From: DASVCN01 sp040905665
GTDB lineage: Bacteria > Deinococcota > Deinococci > Deinococcales > Trueperaceae
Length of the DNA: 64,000 nt
Direction: 5' to 3'
Assembly (NCBI GenBank): GCA_040905665.1
Contig: JBBDRD010000041.1
Span: 124,001 to 188,000 of the forward strand
The notes under the pieces were generated by a model. That model made no database searches and had not been told where the DNA came from. It saw only the letters and a list, made by a program, of their open reading frames with translations. Shown here in pieces: positions 41,992 through 49,303 of the stretch; position 1 is the first letter of the stretch; every line of letters begins with the position of its first letter. Both the position numbers and the translations under genes were made by a program.

Positions 41992-42213
41992 ATGCGCATG
42001 CTTCAGCTAGACCTTATCCTGACCTTCCACAAAGGGCTTACGAAAGTCACATGGGCCATCCTCGGACTCACCTTCAGTGGTGAGTACGCGTTTAGATGTC
42101 TTCGCCAGGTCGTCTTTGAGTGGCACTACGACCGCATAACGGGTGCACAGAGGAAACTCCGGCGGCAGTATGTCGGTCTCACAGGTCACGCGTGGAACAG
42201 GAGCGAACGATGA
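41992..42213 (+). CDS. Tiny membrane protein, copy 2
   Basis: A 73-aa protein, ATG 41992 with AAAGGAGC upstream. One hydrophobic stretch (VTWAILGLTFSGEYAFRCL) is followed by a strongly basic tail (RKLRRQYVG). Its stop overlaps the excisionase start (ATGA), so the two are coupled. The role may be regulatory or in cell-to-cell spread; unknown. Confidence 0.68.
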   Translation: MRMLQLDLILTFHKGLTKVTWAILGLTFSGEYAFRCLRQVVFEWHYDRITGAQRKLRRQYVGLTGHAWNRSER

Positions 42214-42452
42214 CTAGCACTTCCTTTGACGTTTCCCCTACTATCGACCAGGACATCGAACAGGCTCATCTGGATCAGTACTCACTGTTGCTTAGCCCTC
42301 GCCAGTTTCATGAAGCATTAGGTGGTTCGATTGGCATCAACTCCATCTACGAGCTCATCAGGGCTGGCACGATCAAAAGCGTTCGCCTCGGTCGAAAAAT
42401 ACTCATACCCCGCCGTGAGTTAATCGACTTCCCTCACAGAGCAAGTAACTAA
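42210..42452 (+). CDS. xis: Excisionase / MerR-like HTH protein
   Basis: An 80-aa protein with the winged-helix DNA-binding motif of excisionases: SPRQFHEALGGSIGINSIYELIRAGTIKSVRLGRKILIPRREL is the standard helix-turn-helix plus wing (N-x-x-Y-x-x-I-x-x-G, then R-x-G-x-x-I-P). It lies 111 nt upstream of the integrase and would direct it toward excision. A terminator separates the two genes. A decayed copy lies 0.7 kb upstream. Confidence 0.87.
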   Translation: MTSTSFDVSPTIDQDIEQAHLDQYSLLLSPRQFHEALGGSIGINSIYELIRAGTIKSVRLGRKILIPRRELIDFPHRASN

Positions 42453-42505
42453 CCCCCTTCGCCTCAGCTCGCGAAGCCAAATTCCACCCAAAACCAATGC
42501 ACTAC

Positions 42506-42546
42506 CAGGCCCGCCACATAGAGTCGGCGGGCCTGATTTTTGTTTT
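42506..42546 (+). terminator. Rho-independent terminator between xis and int
   Basis: CAGGCCCGCC (42506-42515) pairs perfectly with GGCGGGCCTG (42526-42535), followed by ATTTTTGTTTT. It separates xis from int, so integrase levels can be set independently, or by read-through when xis is active. Confidence 0.9.
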
Positions 42547-42563
42547 CATACGAAAGGAAACCC

Positions 42564-43736
42564 ATGTCCAAACGACGCGGCAAAGGAGAAGGCACGTTAT
42601 TCAAGCGAACCCGGAAGCGAAAGGATGGTTCCTCGTATGTCATGTGGGCGGGTGAGGTAACCGTTGGCTACGGCCCAAGCGGCGAGCAAAAGCGAAAGAC
42701 CGTCTACGGCAAGACGCAACGAGAAGCATTGGAGAAGATGTCAGAAGTCAGGGGTTGCGTATCCGCTGGTACCTTCTCAAGTGACCGAACAACGGTCGGT
42801 GCTTACCTTGCTCATTGGCTCGATTACAAGAAGTTGGAAGTGAAGTCCAGGACTCAGGCCTATTACAGTGACTACATCCGGCTCTACCTGGAGCCTGAGC
42901 TAGGAAGGATCGAACTTTCTAAGCTCACGCCCCTCCACATACAGGAAGGAATGAAGTCCGTCGCGGAAGTCGTAAGCACTGACGCGGCTAATAAGTCACG
43001 CACAGTACTGAGGATGGCGCTAGAGAGGGCGGTCCGGCTCGGACTACTCCCCCGGAACCCGGTAGACAGCGTGGACAAGTTGAAGCACGAACCAAGGGAA
43101 ATCAAGCTGTGGACACCAGAACAGGTTCACACGTTTCTATGCGCCGCAAAGGGCCACCGGCTATTCGCTGCGTTCTTTCTCGCCCTCAGTACTGGCATGC
43201 GCCACGGAGAAATACTTGGTGTTCGATGGCAGGACGTTGATGGCGACGTAATCACCATCCGGCAATCAGTGATCACGGTTAGAGGTGCTCAGTTTGAGAT
43301 TAGTGCGCCGAAGACTAGAAAGGGTATTCGTCGTGTAGTTATAGACCACGACACCAAGCGCATTCTTCAGGAGCACGAAACTAGGCAGGAGGCCCAGCGG
43401 CGACACCTGGGCGAATGTTGGGACGACCACGGCTTAGTCTTCACAAACGAACTGGGTGGTGTCATCGTCCCGCGAAACCTTGACAGAGAGTGGTACGCCC
43501 TACAGAGACAGGCCGGCCTCCCTCGAATTCGCTTCCATGACCTTAGGCACCTGCACGTGTCGCTGCTCATTCGACGCGGGTTTGACCCTCGCACCGTGGC
43601 AGATCGCGTTGGCCACACGGACCCGGCGTTCACGCTGCGTCAGTACAGTCATATGTTCGAGGCGCAGCGTCGCGAAGCTGCAATCCCACTCAAACAACTC
43701 TTGGGTAGAGAGCGTCAAGGGTCGCCAGACGAGTAG
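42564..43736 (+). CDS. int: Tyrosine recombinase, integrase of the element
   Basis: A 390-aa phage-type integrase from ATG 42564 (AAAGGA upstream). An N-terminal arm-binding AP2-like domain (GEGTLFKRTRKRKDGSS...) is followed by a SAM-like core-binding domain (about 75-170). The catalytic domain has R213 (TGMRHGEIL), a lysine near 250-253, H325-x-x-R328 (FHDLRHLH), H351 (GHTD) and the nucleophile Y361 (QYSHMF). All catalytic residues are present. It would recombine the tRNA-Ile2 attB with the element attP. It is separated from attR by two cargo genes. Confidence 0.94.
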   Translation: MSKRRGKGEGTLFKRTRKRKDGSSYVMWAGEVTVGYGPSGEQKRKTVYGKTQREALEKMSEVRGCVSAGTFSSDRTTVGAYLAHWLDYKKLEVKSRTQAYYSDYIRLYLEPELGRIELSKLTPLHIQEGMKSVAEVVSTDAANKSRTVLRMALERAVRLGLLPRNPVDSVDKLKHEPREIKLWTPEQVHTFLCAAKGHRLFAAFFLALSTGMRHGEILGVRWQDVDGDVITIRQSVITVRGAQFEISAPKTRKGIRRVVIDHDTKRILQEHETRQEAQRRHLGECWDDHGLVFTNELGGVIVPRNLDREWYALQRQAGLPRIRFHDLRHLHVSLLIRRGFDPRTVADRVGHTDPAFTLRQYSHMFEAQRREAAIPLKQLLGRERQGSPDE

Positions 43737-43798
43737 CAGATGGCGACGTTGTTTCGTTGTAAGCCCAAGTTATTCGGGCGCTCCCCGACTCGACCAAG

Positions 43799-46261
43799 TC
43801 ACGCCTGTCTGAGGTTGTAGTTGACTTGACCGCAGTTACACTTGAGTGTCTCCTCCTTACCTCGCTGGGGGGAGACATAGGGGTATGAGTTGCAATTTTG
43901 GCAACGTACATGTTCCATGAGTTCGTGGAAGGCATTGACAACGTCCTCGAACTCATGGCGTTGGAAATTCGCCCACGCGTTGTAGTGCACAGCGGGGTTC
44001 ATAGCCCACCGCTCAACTTCGCATCTTCCAATCAACCGCTTTGCCTCGGAACGCGTCGTTTGAAGGGCTGCCCTTGCCTCAGCCTGCTTCCACCGCAGTG
44101 CCGCTTCCTCAGCTGCTTCAAGCCACTTTTTCCACCGCTTGAGAACTTGCGGCAACAAGTCACCTAGCTCATAGCGCCCATCAGCTCTAAATTCCACCTT
44201 GGCTCTCAGTGAATGAGCCAGGACCGTTGCTGCGTACTCAAGATAATGCCGAAGGATCCATGCCGCCTTGCCAACGTCCCCCTTGTCCAATTCACTCCGG
44301 ATGTCGGTCCAAACTTCCTGATCTTCGAGGACTTGGGGCCCACCATCTACGGTCCAGCCGGCGAACGACTGGCTATGTTCGATCAGACCCTCTGCCCTCA
44401 TGTACATCAGCCAAACGCGGTCGTGGGTCGTAATAATGAACTGGGTGTCCGGAAACTCTGTCTTGAGCAGACGGCACACCTCTTTACGGTGCCCGACGTC
44501 AATTGACATCAGGACGTCATCCAAAACTGCGAAAGTAAACTTATCTCCAAGAGTCTGCTTGACGAGGGCCAAGTAGAGACACAACCCCATGCCGTCCTGG
44601 TGCCCCTCACTGTGATAGGCACCAGGCGGGAACAACCCTCTACCGTAGAAGTCGACGTCGAAACCCAGCTTGGCCGGTCTTGCATCGAACTTCCCCGTGA
44701 ACTGATCCTCATCTCCCCGATTCAATTTACGATAGAACCTCGAGAAGTCCGCGGCTACCTGGTCATATATGTTTTCAAGAACACTCGTTGCGGTTGAGTT
44801 AAAGGCGTCGAGCACATCTTGCGCGATCTTGGCGCGATGCCCCTGTTGCGTCGCGGACTTAGACTCTCTTATATAGCGCGAAAAGCGGTCCTGAATCACC
44901 GACAGAAAAGTTCTCGCCGTGTTCGGCGCCGGTGAGTTGGATAGGTCCCTTAGGAACGCAGCAAACTCACCAACAGTTGAGACCGGCACCTGACCCGGTG
45001 TCCACCACGAACCCGCAACGACTCTTATTGCAGCGTCAAGGTCAATGGCCTCACCGGCTGAATCCTCAAGAGACTTCTCTAGATCACGAAGTTCCCCGAG
45101 ATATTCTCGCAAAGACGCCTCGATGCCGGGCGTAGCAGTTTCCTGCGCGTATCGCGCCGCCCTCTCCACCTTCAGAATTCGATCCCGTAAGTGCCCCAGA
45201 ATTACACCAATGCTTCCCCGCAGGTCAGCTAACAAGGCTCCAACTTCTGCTGCGCGATCCAACCTCCTTTGCAAGTAAGACCGGAGTTCCTCCTCATCCC
45301 AGCCCGCGTCACAAAGTGGGCACCAATCACCATCAATCTGTTCAAGACCTAAGCTGAGCAAGTGGTGCTTGCTAACCAACGACAGAATCTGATCGTCCTT
45401 TTGTAGTGCCTCTAGTGTTTGGCGCGCGGAGGTCATCGTCTCGGCAAGCGCATCTGGTTCCGCCCGTTGAAGATCTAGCTGAAGCTCCTCCAGATCCGCG
45501 ACAGCAACCGCCTTGTTAAAGGACTCACGGCCCGGCATGGACTCATCAGAATCTAGGCCTTCAACTAGCGACGACTCATCGTTTATGGGCGCTATAGCAA
45601 CCAAGCCAAGGACAGAACGCGCCTCGTTCACCTTTTCTCGTAGGCGTTCCCACTCCAACTTTTGGATATCAAGTGCCCTACACAAGTCCTTCTCGGCCGA
45701 TGACGCTAGGCTCTCCACCCGTGTAGCTTCCTGCCTGCACGTATTTCTGAAACTTGTAAAGGACTTCCGTAACTTTTCGAGGTGCTCTAGACGCAGAAGT
45801 GCTTGGACATCCTCTGAACGGCGACCTGGTGGAGTAATGACGTACTTCGCGATTTCTCGTCGCGAGAGCGCAAATTCCGGGTGTAGCTGCAAATCCTTTA
45901 TTTCCCGTCGTATAGCAGCGTCTTCAGGGAAAACCTGCAACTCCTTTGGACTTCGCGCAGAGCGCCGCAACGTTGCCTTCTTCTGCAGTCGGGGAAAGGA
46001 GCACGCAACAGTAACGGTTGACTTTCCGGCGTCTTGGCGGTGATCCACATGTGGTGCGTGACTCTTTAGTGTGAGGCCAGAGGTGCCCTGCCCAGACAGC
46101 CGCGTCACGTCACCAGTCAGGCAAAACTCAATCGCATCGACCACGCCACTCTTGCCGGTACCATTCGGCCCGCAGATTCCGAAGTTCTTACCATTGATCG
46201 CCAACTTGAGTTGACGAACTCCGCGAAATTGTTCAATTTCAATTGACTCGATCCGAATCAC
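43799..46261 (-). CDS. Rad50/SMC-like ATPase with zinc hook and C-terminal zinc ribbon
   Basis: An 820-aa protein. Walker A GPNGTGKS is at 31-38. Two long coiled coils flank a CPLC zinc-hook motif at 314-317 (GDWCPLCDAGW). The ABC signature region is EGHQDGMGLCLYLALVK, Walker B is FAVLDDVLMSID and the switch is IITTHD. A C-terminal domain ends in a zinc ribbon with C787, C790, C808 and C810. The fold is that of Rad50/SbcC, but the length and C-terminal ribbon differ, and no SbcD-like nuclease adjoins. SMC-like ATPases are cores of several anti-phage systems (e.g. Lamassu). It starts at GTG 46261, overlapping the stop of a small upstream frame. Position between int and attR marks it as cargo. 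The specific system is unassigned. Confidence 0.8.
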   Translation of the reverse strand: MIRIESIEIEQFRGVRQLKLAINGKNFGICGPNGTGKSGVVDAIEFCLTGDVTRLSGQGTSGLTLKSHAPHVDHRQDAGKSTVTVACSFPRLQKKATLRRSARSPKELQVFPEDAAIRREIKDLQLHPEFALSRREIAKYVITPPGRRSEDVQALLRLEHLEKLRKSFTSFRNTCRQEATRVESLASSAEKDLCRALDIQKLEWERLREKVNEARSVLGLVAIAPINDESSLVEGLDSDESMPGRESFNKAVAVADLEELQLDLQRAEPDALAETMTSARQTLEALQKDDQILSLVSKHHLLSLGLEQIDGDWCPLCDAGWDEEELRSYLQRRLDRAAEVGALLADLRGSIGVILGHLRDRILKVERAARYAQETATPGIEASLREYLGELRDLEKSLEDSAGEAIDLDAAIRVVAGSWWTPGQVPVSTVGEFAAFLRDLSNSPAPNTARTFLSVIQDRFSRYIRESKSATQQGHRAKIAQDVLDAFNSTATSVLENIYDQVAADFSRFYRKLNRGDEDQFTGKFDARPAKLGFDVDFYGRGLFPPGAYHSEGHQDGMGLCLYLALVKQTLGDKFTFAVLDDVLMSIDVGHRKEVCRLLKTEFPDTQFIITTHDRVWLMYMRAEGLIEHSQSFAGWTVDGGPQVLEDQEVWTDIRSELDKGDVGKAAWILRHYLEYAATVLAHSLRAKVEFRADGRYELGDLLPQVLKRWKKWLEAAEEAALRWKQAEARAALQTTRSEAKRLIGRCEVERWAMNPAVHYNAWANFQRHEFEDVVNAFHELMEHVRCQNCNSYPYVSPQRGKEETLKCNCGQVNYNLRQA

Positions 46262-46479
46262 TACTCGCTGCCATCAGACGATTCGAACAGCATTCTATTT
46301 AGGTCGTCGTGTGACGGCACCAGGCCTTTGCGCAAGGAATCATCCAACTGCGTAATTCCGGGCTTGCTTATGCTAGCGACAGCATCAAGTCTCCTGACAA
46401 ACTGCTCAACAACTTCAAGTACAGTTTGGGAGATTTGAGCCTCTCCCGGTCGGCACTCTCGATTCTCGATTCCTGCCCC
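46261..46479 (-). pseudogene. Interrupted small partner gene of the SMC-like ATPase
   Basis: An open frame of 72 codons (GAGIENRECRPGEA..., VLEVVEQFVRRLDAV, ..., LFESSDGSE) ends TAG with its last base in the GTG start of the ATPase gene (TAGTG), a typical coupled pair. It has no usable start. Three codons upstream of its beginning an ATG (46491) reads M-E-L-stop in the same frame, so an in-frame TAG at codon 4 may have disabled a 75-aa gene. Alternatively a larger gene has lost its 5' end. No family recognised. Confidence 0.5.
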
Positions 46480-46599
46480 CTACAGCTCCATGGTTGAATA
46501 GGAACACCTTACCGCATTTACTGCTCGCGAGCGCTTTCTACAGTTGAAGAAGCTCAACTCGATCAACAGGTCAGGCACGCCCTAGCCAAACCAACGCGC

Positions 46600-46618
46600 A
46601 AGCTGTACACAAGCTGTA
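46600..46618 (+). repeat. Right pair of AAGCTGTA repeats, candidate integrase arm sites
   Basis: AAGCTGTA at 46600-46607 and 46611-46618 (11-bp period), 69-87 bp inside the right end, matching the left pair in sequence, spacing and orientation. The stretch 46492-46686 otherwise holds only the likely promoter of the cargo genes and an AGTTGA/TCAACT dyad at 46542-46559. Confidence 0.6.
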
Positions 46619-46686
46619 CCTGCACCAACCACCAAACCAGGAAATGTCATTTAAGGTGTTGAAGTTGTGTGCAGCACGGGGTTGGT

Positions 46687-46733
46687 ATGGTGGGCCCTGC
46701 TGGACTTGAACCAGCGACCAATCGATTATGAGT
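46687..46733 (-). repeat. attR: 3' part of the intact tRNA-Ile2 gene
   Basis: The 47 bp shared with attL, here continuous with the rest of the tRNA. Integration therefore left the complete gene at the right end of the element. Confidence 0.92.
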
Positions 46734-46764
46734 CGACTGCTCTAACCAACTGAGCTAAGGGCCC
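46688..46764 (-). tRNA. tRNA-Ile2 (CAU anticodon, lysidine type)
   Basis: Reading the minus strand from 46764, a full cloverleaf is seen: acceptor GGGCCCT/AGGGCCC, D-arm AGCTCAGTTGGTTAGAGC, anticodon stem GTCGA... with loop CTCATAA, T-arm CTGGTTCAAGTCCAG and an encoded CCA. The anticodon is CAU. The body is much closer to E. coli ileX (tRNA-Ile2, in which C34 is changed to lysidine to read AUA) than to initiator or elongator tRNA-Met. It is the attB site of the element. Confidence 0.93.
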
Positions 46765-47161
46765 ACGGTCAATGCGAAACGACGTTCGGCTTGCAGTCCT
46801 ACCACGGTTCGGCGACTGGTGGCATCCGCGCGACATCCCTAGTGTAACAGCCACCTTTGCCGGGCGCGCCGCGGCTCATTACGCCGTCGAGGACGACCAG
46901 CTCAACGATGCAGTTCGGGTGCCGCAGGAGACCGACATTCGCGACTTCATCGGTACCTCTGCGTCGCACAGTTCCTTTCGTGTAGCGGCCTTTCGCGTGG
47001 CGCCCTCGCGGTCTAAAGCAGCCGCACCACAGGCAGCATCGCTTCGAGCGCTTATAATCTTCACTCGGACGCGTACTGGTGCCGGTACGCAAGCGCCGGA
47101 TGTTGCCCCGGCGTCGTTCGACTGGCAACCGGAATGCTTGATGTCATTACAGAGGTGAGAC
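46765..47161. promoter_or_regulatory. Intergenic region with a TATAAT box upstream of greA
   Basis: About 400 bp with no convincing gene (a 128-codon plus-strand frame has no ribosome site and arginine-rich noncoding composition). TATAAT at 47053-47058 is a good -10 for greA transcription from about 47065; a clear -35 was not found. Confidence 0.4.
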
Positions 47162-47626
47162 GTGCCGAAGAAACCCATTTATCTGACCGCCAAGGGACTC
47201 GAAAAAATCAAGGAGGAGTTGCGTTACCTCAAGGAGGAGCGCCGCCAGGAGCTATCGGACTACATGGGCTCGGCGATCGCCGACGGCGATCTTCGGGAGA
47301 GCGCCGCCTACGACGAGGCGCGGCTACTGCAGAGTGCCAATGAAGCCCGCATCGCCGACCTCGAGGAGATCGTGCACCATGCAGCCGTGGTTGAGCATCA
47401 GGAGGGGGCCGACGCCGTCGCTGCCCTGGGCGCCAATCTCGAGTTGGAGGACCCCAGCGGTGAGCGTGTGAGCTTCCACCTGGTAGGTACCCACGAGGCC
47501 GACGTACTCGAGAACCGCATCTCCGACGAGTCTCCTCTTGGGCGTACGCTGCTGGGCAAGCGCTCCGGCGACGAGCTCGAATGGCATGGTACGGACTATA
47601 AGGTGGTTGCTGTCTCCTACGAGTAG
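47162..47626 (+). CDS. greA: Transcription elongation factor GreA
   Basis: A 154-aa protein from GTG 47162, with GAGGTGAG just upstream. The N-terminal coiled coil (YLTAKGLEKIKEELRYLKEERRQEL) bears the acidic tip DGDLRESAAYDEA. The C-terminal FKBP-like domain includes VSFHLVGTHEADVLENRISDESPLG and GKRSGDELEW. GreA binds RNA polymerase through the secondary channel and stimulates cleavage of backtracked RNA. Length is normal. A Thermus-type Gfh1 is less likely because the acidic tip is the GreA form. Confidence 0.93.
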   Translation: MPKKPIYLTAKGLEKIKEELRYLKEERRQELSDYMGSAIADGDLRESAAYDEARLLQSANEARIADLEEIVHHAAVVEHQEGADAVAALGANLELEDPSGERVSFHLVGTHEADVLENRISDESPLGRTLLGKRSGDELEWHGTDYKVVAVSYE

Positions 47627-47697
47627 GTCCCAAGCGCATTGATCGATCTTTACCTGCTGGTCACGCTTCTCACTCCATGCCGTTGGTAGATTGAGGC

Positions 47698-48291
47698 GTG
47701 CTCAAAACCGTGCTCCTGCTTTTTGCTGTCACTATTACGGTTTTGGTGGTGCTGGCACTGCTGCCGGAGCGTGGGATCGTTCTGCCCGACCAGCAGATCA
47801 AGCTGGCGAACGCCCAGGTCACTCTCTACCCTCAATCCGACGCTCAAGCGGTATGGCGTTTCGAGGCGCCTGCTGCCGAGTACGATCCCGAGGAGGGCCA
47901 GTCGGTTCTCTTCGACATCGATGACGGTCACCGGGAAGTTGGCGGGGAGGTCGACTTCACCGTGGCCTCGGAGAAGCTGACGATCAACCGCCGCGACGAC
48001 ATCCTGGGCGACCTGGTCTTCGCCTATCTGGTCGAAACCGGGGAGTGTCTCACGATGAGCGGAACGGCGAGTGCTCCGGTCCTCATCGATCAGCGCCGGG
48101 GTGTGTTCGACGTTCCGGTTGTTGAGATCAGCGGCCCTTCGTGGGGTGAGGATACTCGCCTCGAACAGATGCGAATCTCATTCGATCTTGAAAGCTTTGA
48201 GGGCGGAGGCCCAGGAACCACTACGACTACCGAGTTCAGGGTCGGGCAGGCCGACGAAACCAGAAGGAGAACCGTGTGCGAAACGTCCTGA
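47698..48291 (+). CDS. LptC-like membrane-anchored protein
   Basis: A 197-aa protein with one N-terminal membrane anchor (LLLFAVTITVLVVLALL) and a beta-rich extracytoplasmic domain (KLANAQVTLYPQSDAQAVWRFEAPAAEYDPEE, LTINRRDDILGDLVF). The layout and the LPDQQIKLANAQ opening fit the LptC/OstA-like fold. A TAGATT -10 lies 5 nt before the GTG (leaderless). It overlaps the following OstA-like gene by 16 bp. It likely forms part of an envelope bridge for lipid or glycan transport; Deinococcota generally lack classical LPS, so the cargo is unclear. Confidence 0.65.
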   Translation: MLKTVLLLFAVTITVLVVLALLPERGIVLPDQQIKLANAQVTLYPQSDAQAVWRFEAPAAEYDPEEGQSVLFDIDDGHREVGGEVDFTVASEKLTINRRDDILGDLVFAYLVETGECLTMSGTASAPVLIDQRRGVFDVPVVEISGPSWGEDTRLEQMRISFDLESFEGGGPGTTTTTEFRVGQADETRRRTVCETS

Positions 48292-49247
48292 TCCTGCTTG
48301 CCTCTCTGGCCCTCATCACCGCAGTCGCGCAAGAATCCGGCGAAGGCCGTATCATCCGCATCGACAGCGAGGGCGCGATCATTAGCGGAAATCTACGTTA
48401 CGGCCCCCACCGGTACAGCCATCCCGAACCGGATGGGATCGTCGCCACGGTTTCCAACCTCACAATTTTGTCTGGCCAGGCAACCCTACAGGTCCCTGCC
48501 GAGGAGCAGGGCGAGGTTTTTTTGGCGCAGGCCGAGGGTCGCCGCGAAGCGCTTTTCGAGGGTGACGTGCAGGTTCTTCGCGGCCGACTGGAAGCCAACG
48601 GACCAACCCTCGCCTACAGCGAAGCGACCGGGTTGGGAGTCCTCCGGGGAGGGGCGCGGATAGACGTCGCACCCGAGGAGGAGGGTGACGATCCTGTGGC
48701 GATCGATGCCAACGAGGTCGAGTTCGACGTTGATACCGACAGGAGCGTGAGCCGGGGGGATGTCGAACTGGTAAGCGGCAATCAGCATGCCAGTTCCCAG
48801 GAGCTGCTCTACGAGGAGGACCGCGCTCTTGCTTGCTTGAGCAGCGATAGCGGCCAGGTCACCCTCATCCGAACCGACGCAAACGGGGATGAACTGGTCA
48901 TTACCGCAAACGAAACCTGCATTCTTACCGAAGAAGAGAAGCTCTACGCGCATGGCGACGTGACGGTGGTCGACGGGAGCATCACCTCGACCGGGAGTGA
49001 GGTGTTCTTCGACGACGAGCAGTCGTTGGCCGAAGTCATCGGCTCCCCTGCTCGGTCAGTCGACGAGGCGAACGGCGTCGAGCTGAGCAGCGACCGCATC
49101 CTCCAGGACATCGAGTTCGATTACGTGGAGGCGATCGACGCCGCGACTCCGAGCGAGTTCGACGGCCAACTGTTCGAACCGACGCCTGCTCAGCCGACAA
49201 CGATTGAACCGACGCCTGCCGAACCGACGCCTGCCGAACCCTTGTGA
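48276..49247 (+). CDS. OstA/LptA-like periplasmic protein with repeat tail
   Basis: A 323-aa protein with a signal peptide (VRNVLILLASLALITAVAQ) and two OstA-type beta-jelly-roll repeats. Typical strings are LFEGDVQVLRGRLEANGPTL, VEFDVDTDRSVSRGDVELVSG and LYAHGDVTVVDGSITSTGSEVFF. The C-terminus holds EPTPAEPTPAEP from a 15-bp tandem DNA repeat (GAACCGACGCCTGCC units, about 49204-49240). LptA homologues bridge the periplasm. The gene is cotranscribed with LptC-like and a second OstA-like gene. Confidence 0.75.
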   Translation: MRNVLILLASLALITAVAQESGEGRIIRIDSEGAIISGNLRYGPHRYSHPEPDGIVATVSNLTILSGQATLQVPAEEQGEVFLAQAEGRREALFEGDVQVLRGRLEANGPTLAYSEATGLGVLRGGARIDVAPEEEGDDPVAIDANEVEFDVDTDRSVSRGDVELVSGNQHASSQELLYEEDRALACLSSDSGQVTLIRTDANGDELVITANETCILTEEEKLYAHGDVTVVDGSITSTGSEVFFDDEQSLAEVIGSPARSVDEANGVELSSDRILQDIEFDYVEAIDAATPSEFDGQLFEPTPAQPTTIEPTPAEPTPAEPL

Positions 49248-49303
49248 CCTTCCGCGCTACCACCACTGTTCTTGGGGCGGGGTAACCAAAAAGTGGCCTG
49301 CAG

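Larger units (their letters stand above)
25329..46733. mobile_element. Integrative element inserted in tRNA-Ile2(CAU), about 21.4 kb
   Basis: The element is bounded by a 47-bp perfect direct repeat (25329-25375, 46687-46733) that is the 3' portion of tRNA-Ile2. It carries a tyrosine recombinase and excisionase near the right end, a RepA-like ATPase and an XRE regulator. It also has ArdC-like antirestriction, several tiny proteins, and defence cargo (type IIG RM, ShosTA-like module, HNH nuclease, Rad50-like ATPase). The rep-xis-int-att order resembles actinomycete integrative elements of the pSAM2 kind. However, no FtsK/TraB pump, relaxase, capsid or terminase was recognised, so it may be mobilised by others or be a satellite. 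Flanking repeats, gene order and lower GC agree on the boundaries. Confidence 0.9.

Noticed and set aside
46772..47158. 128-codon frame upstream of greA
   Set aside because: No ribosome site, no recognisable domain, and the TATAAT box for greA lies inside it.
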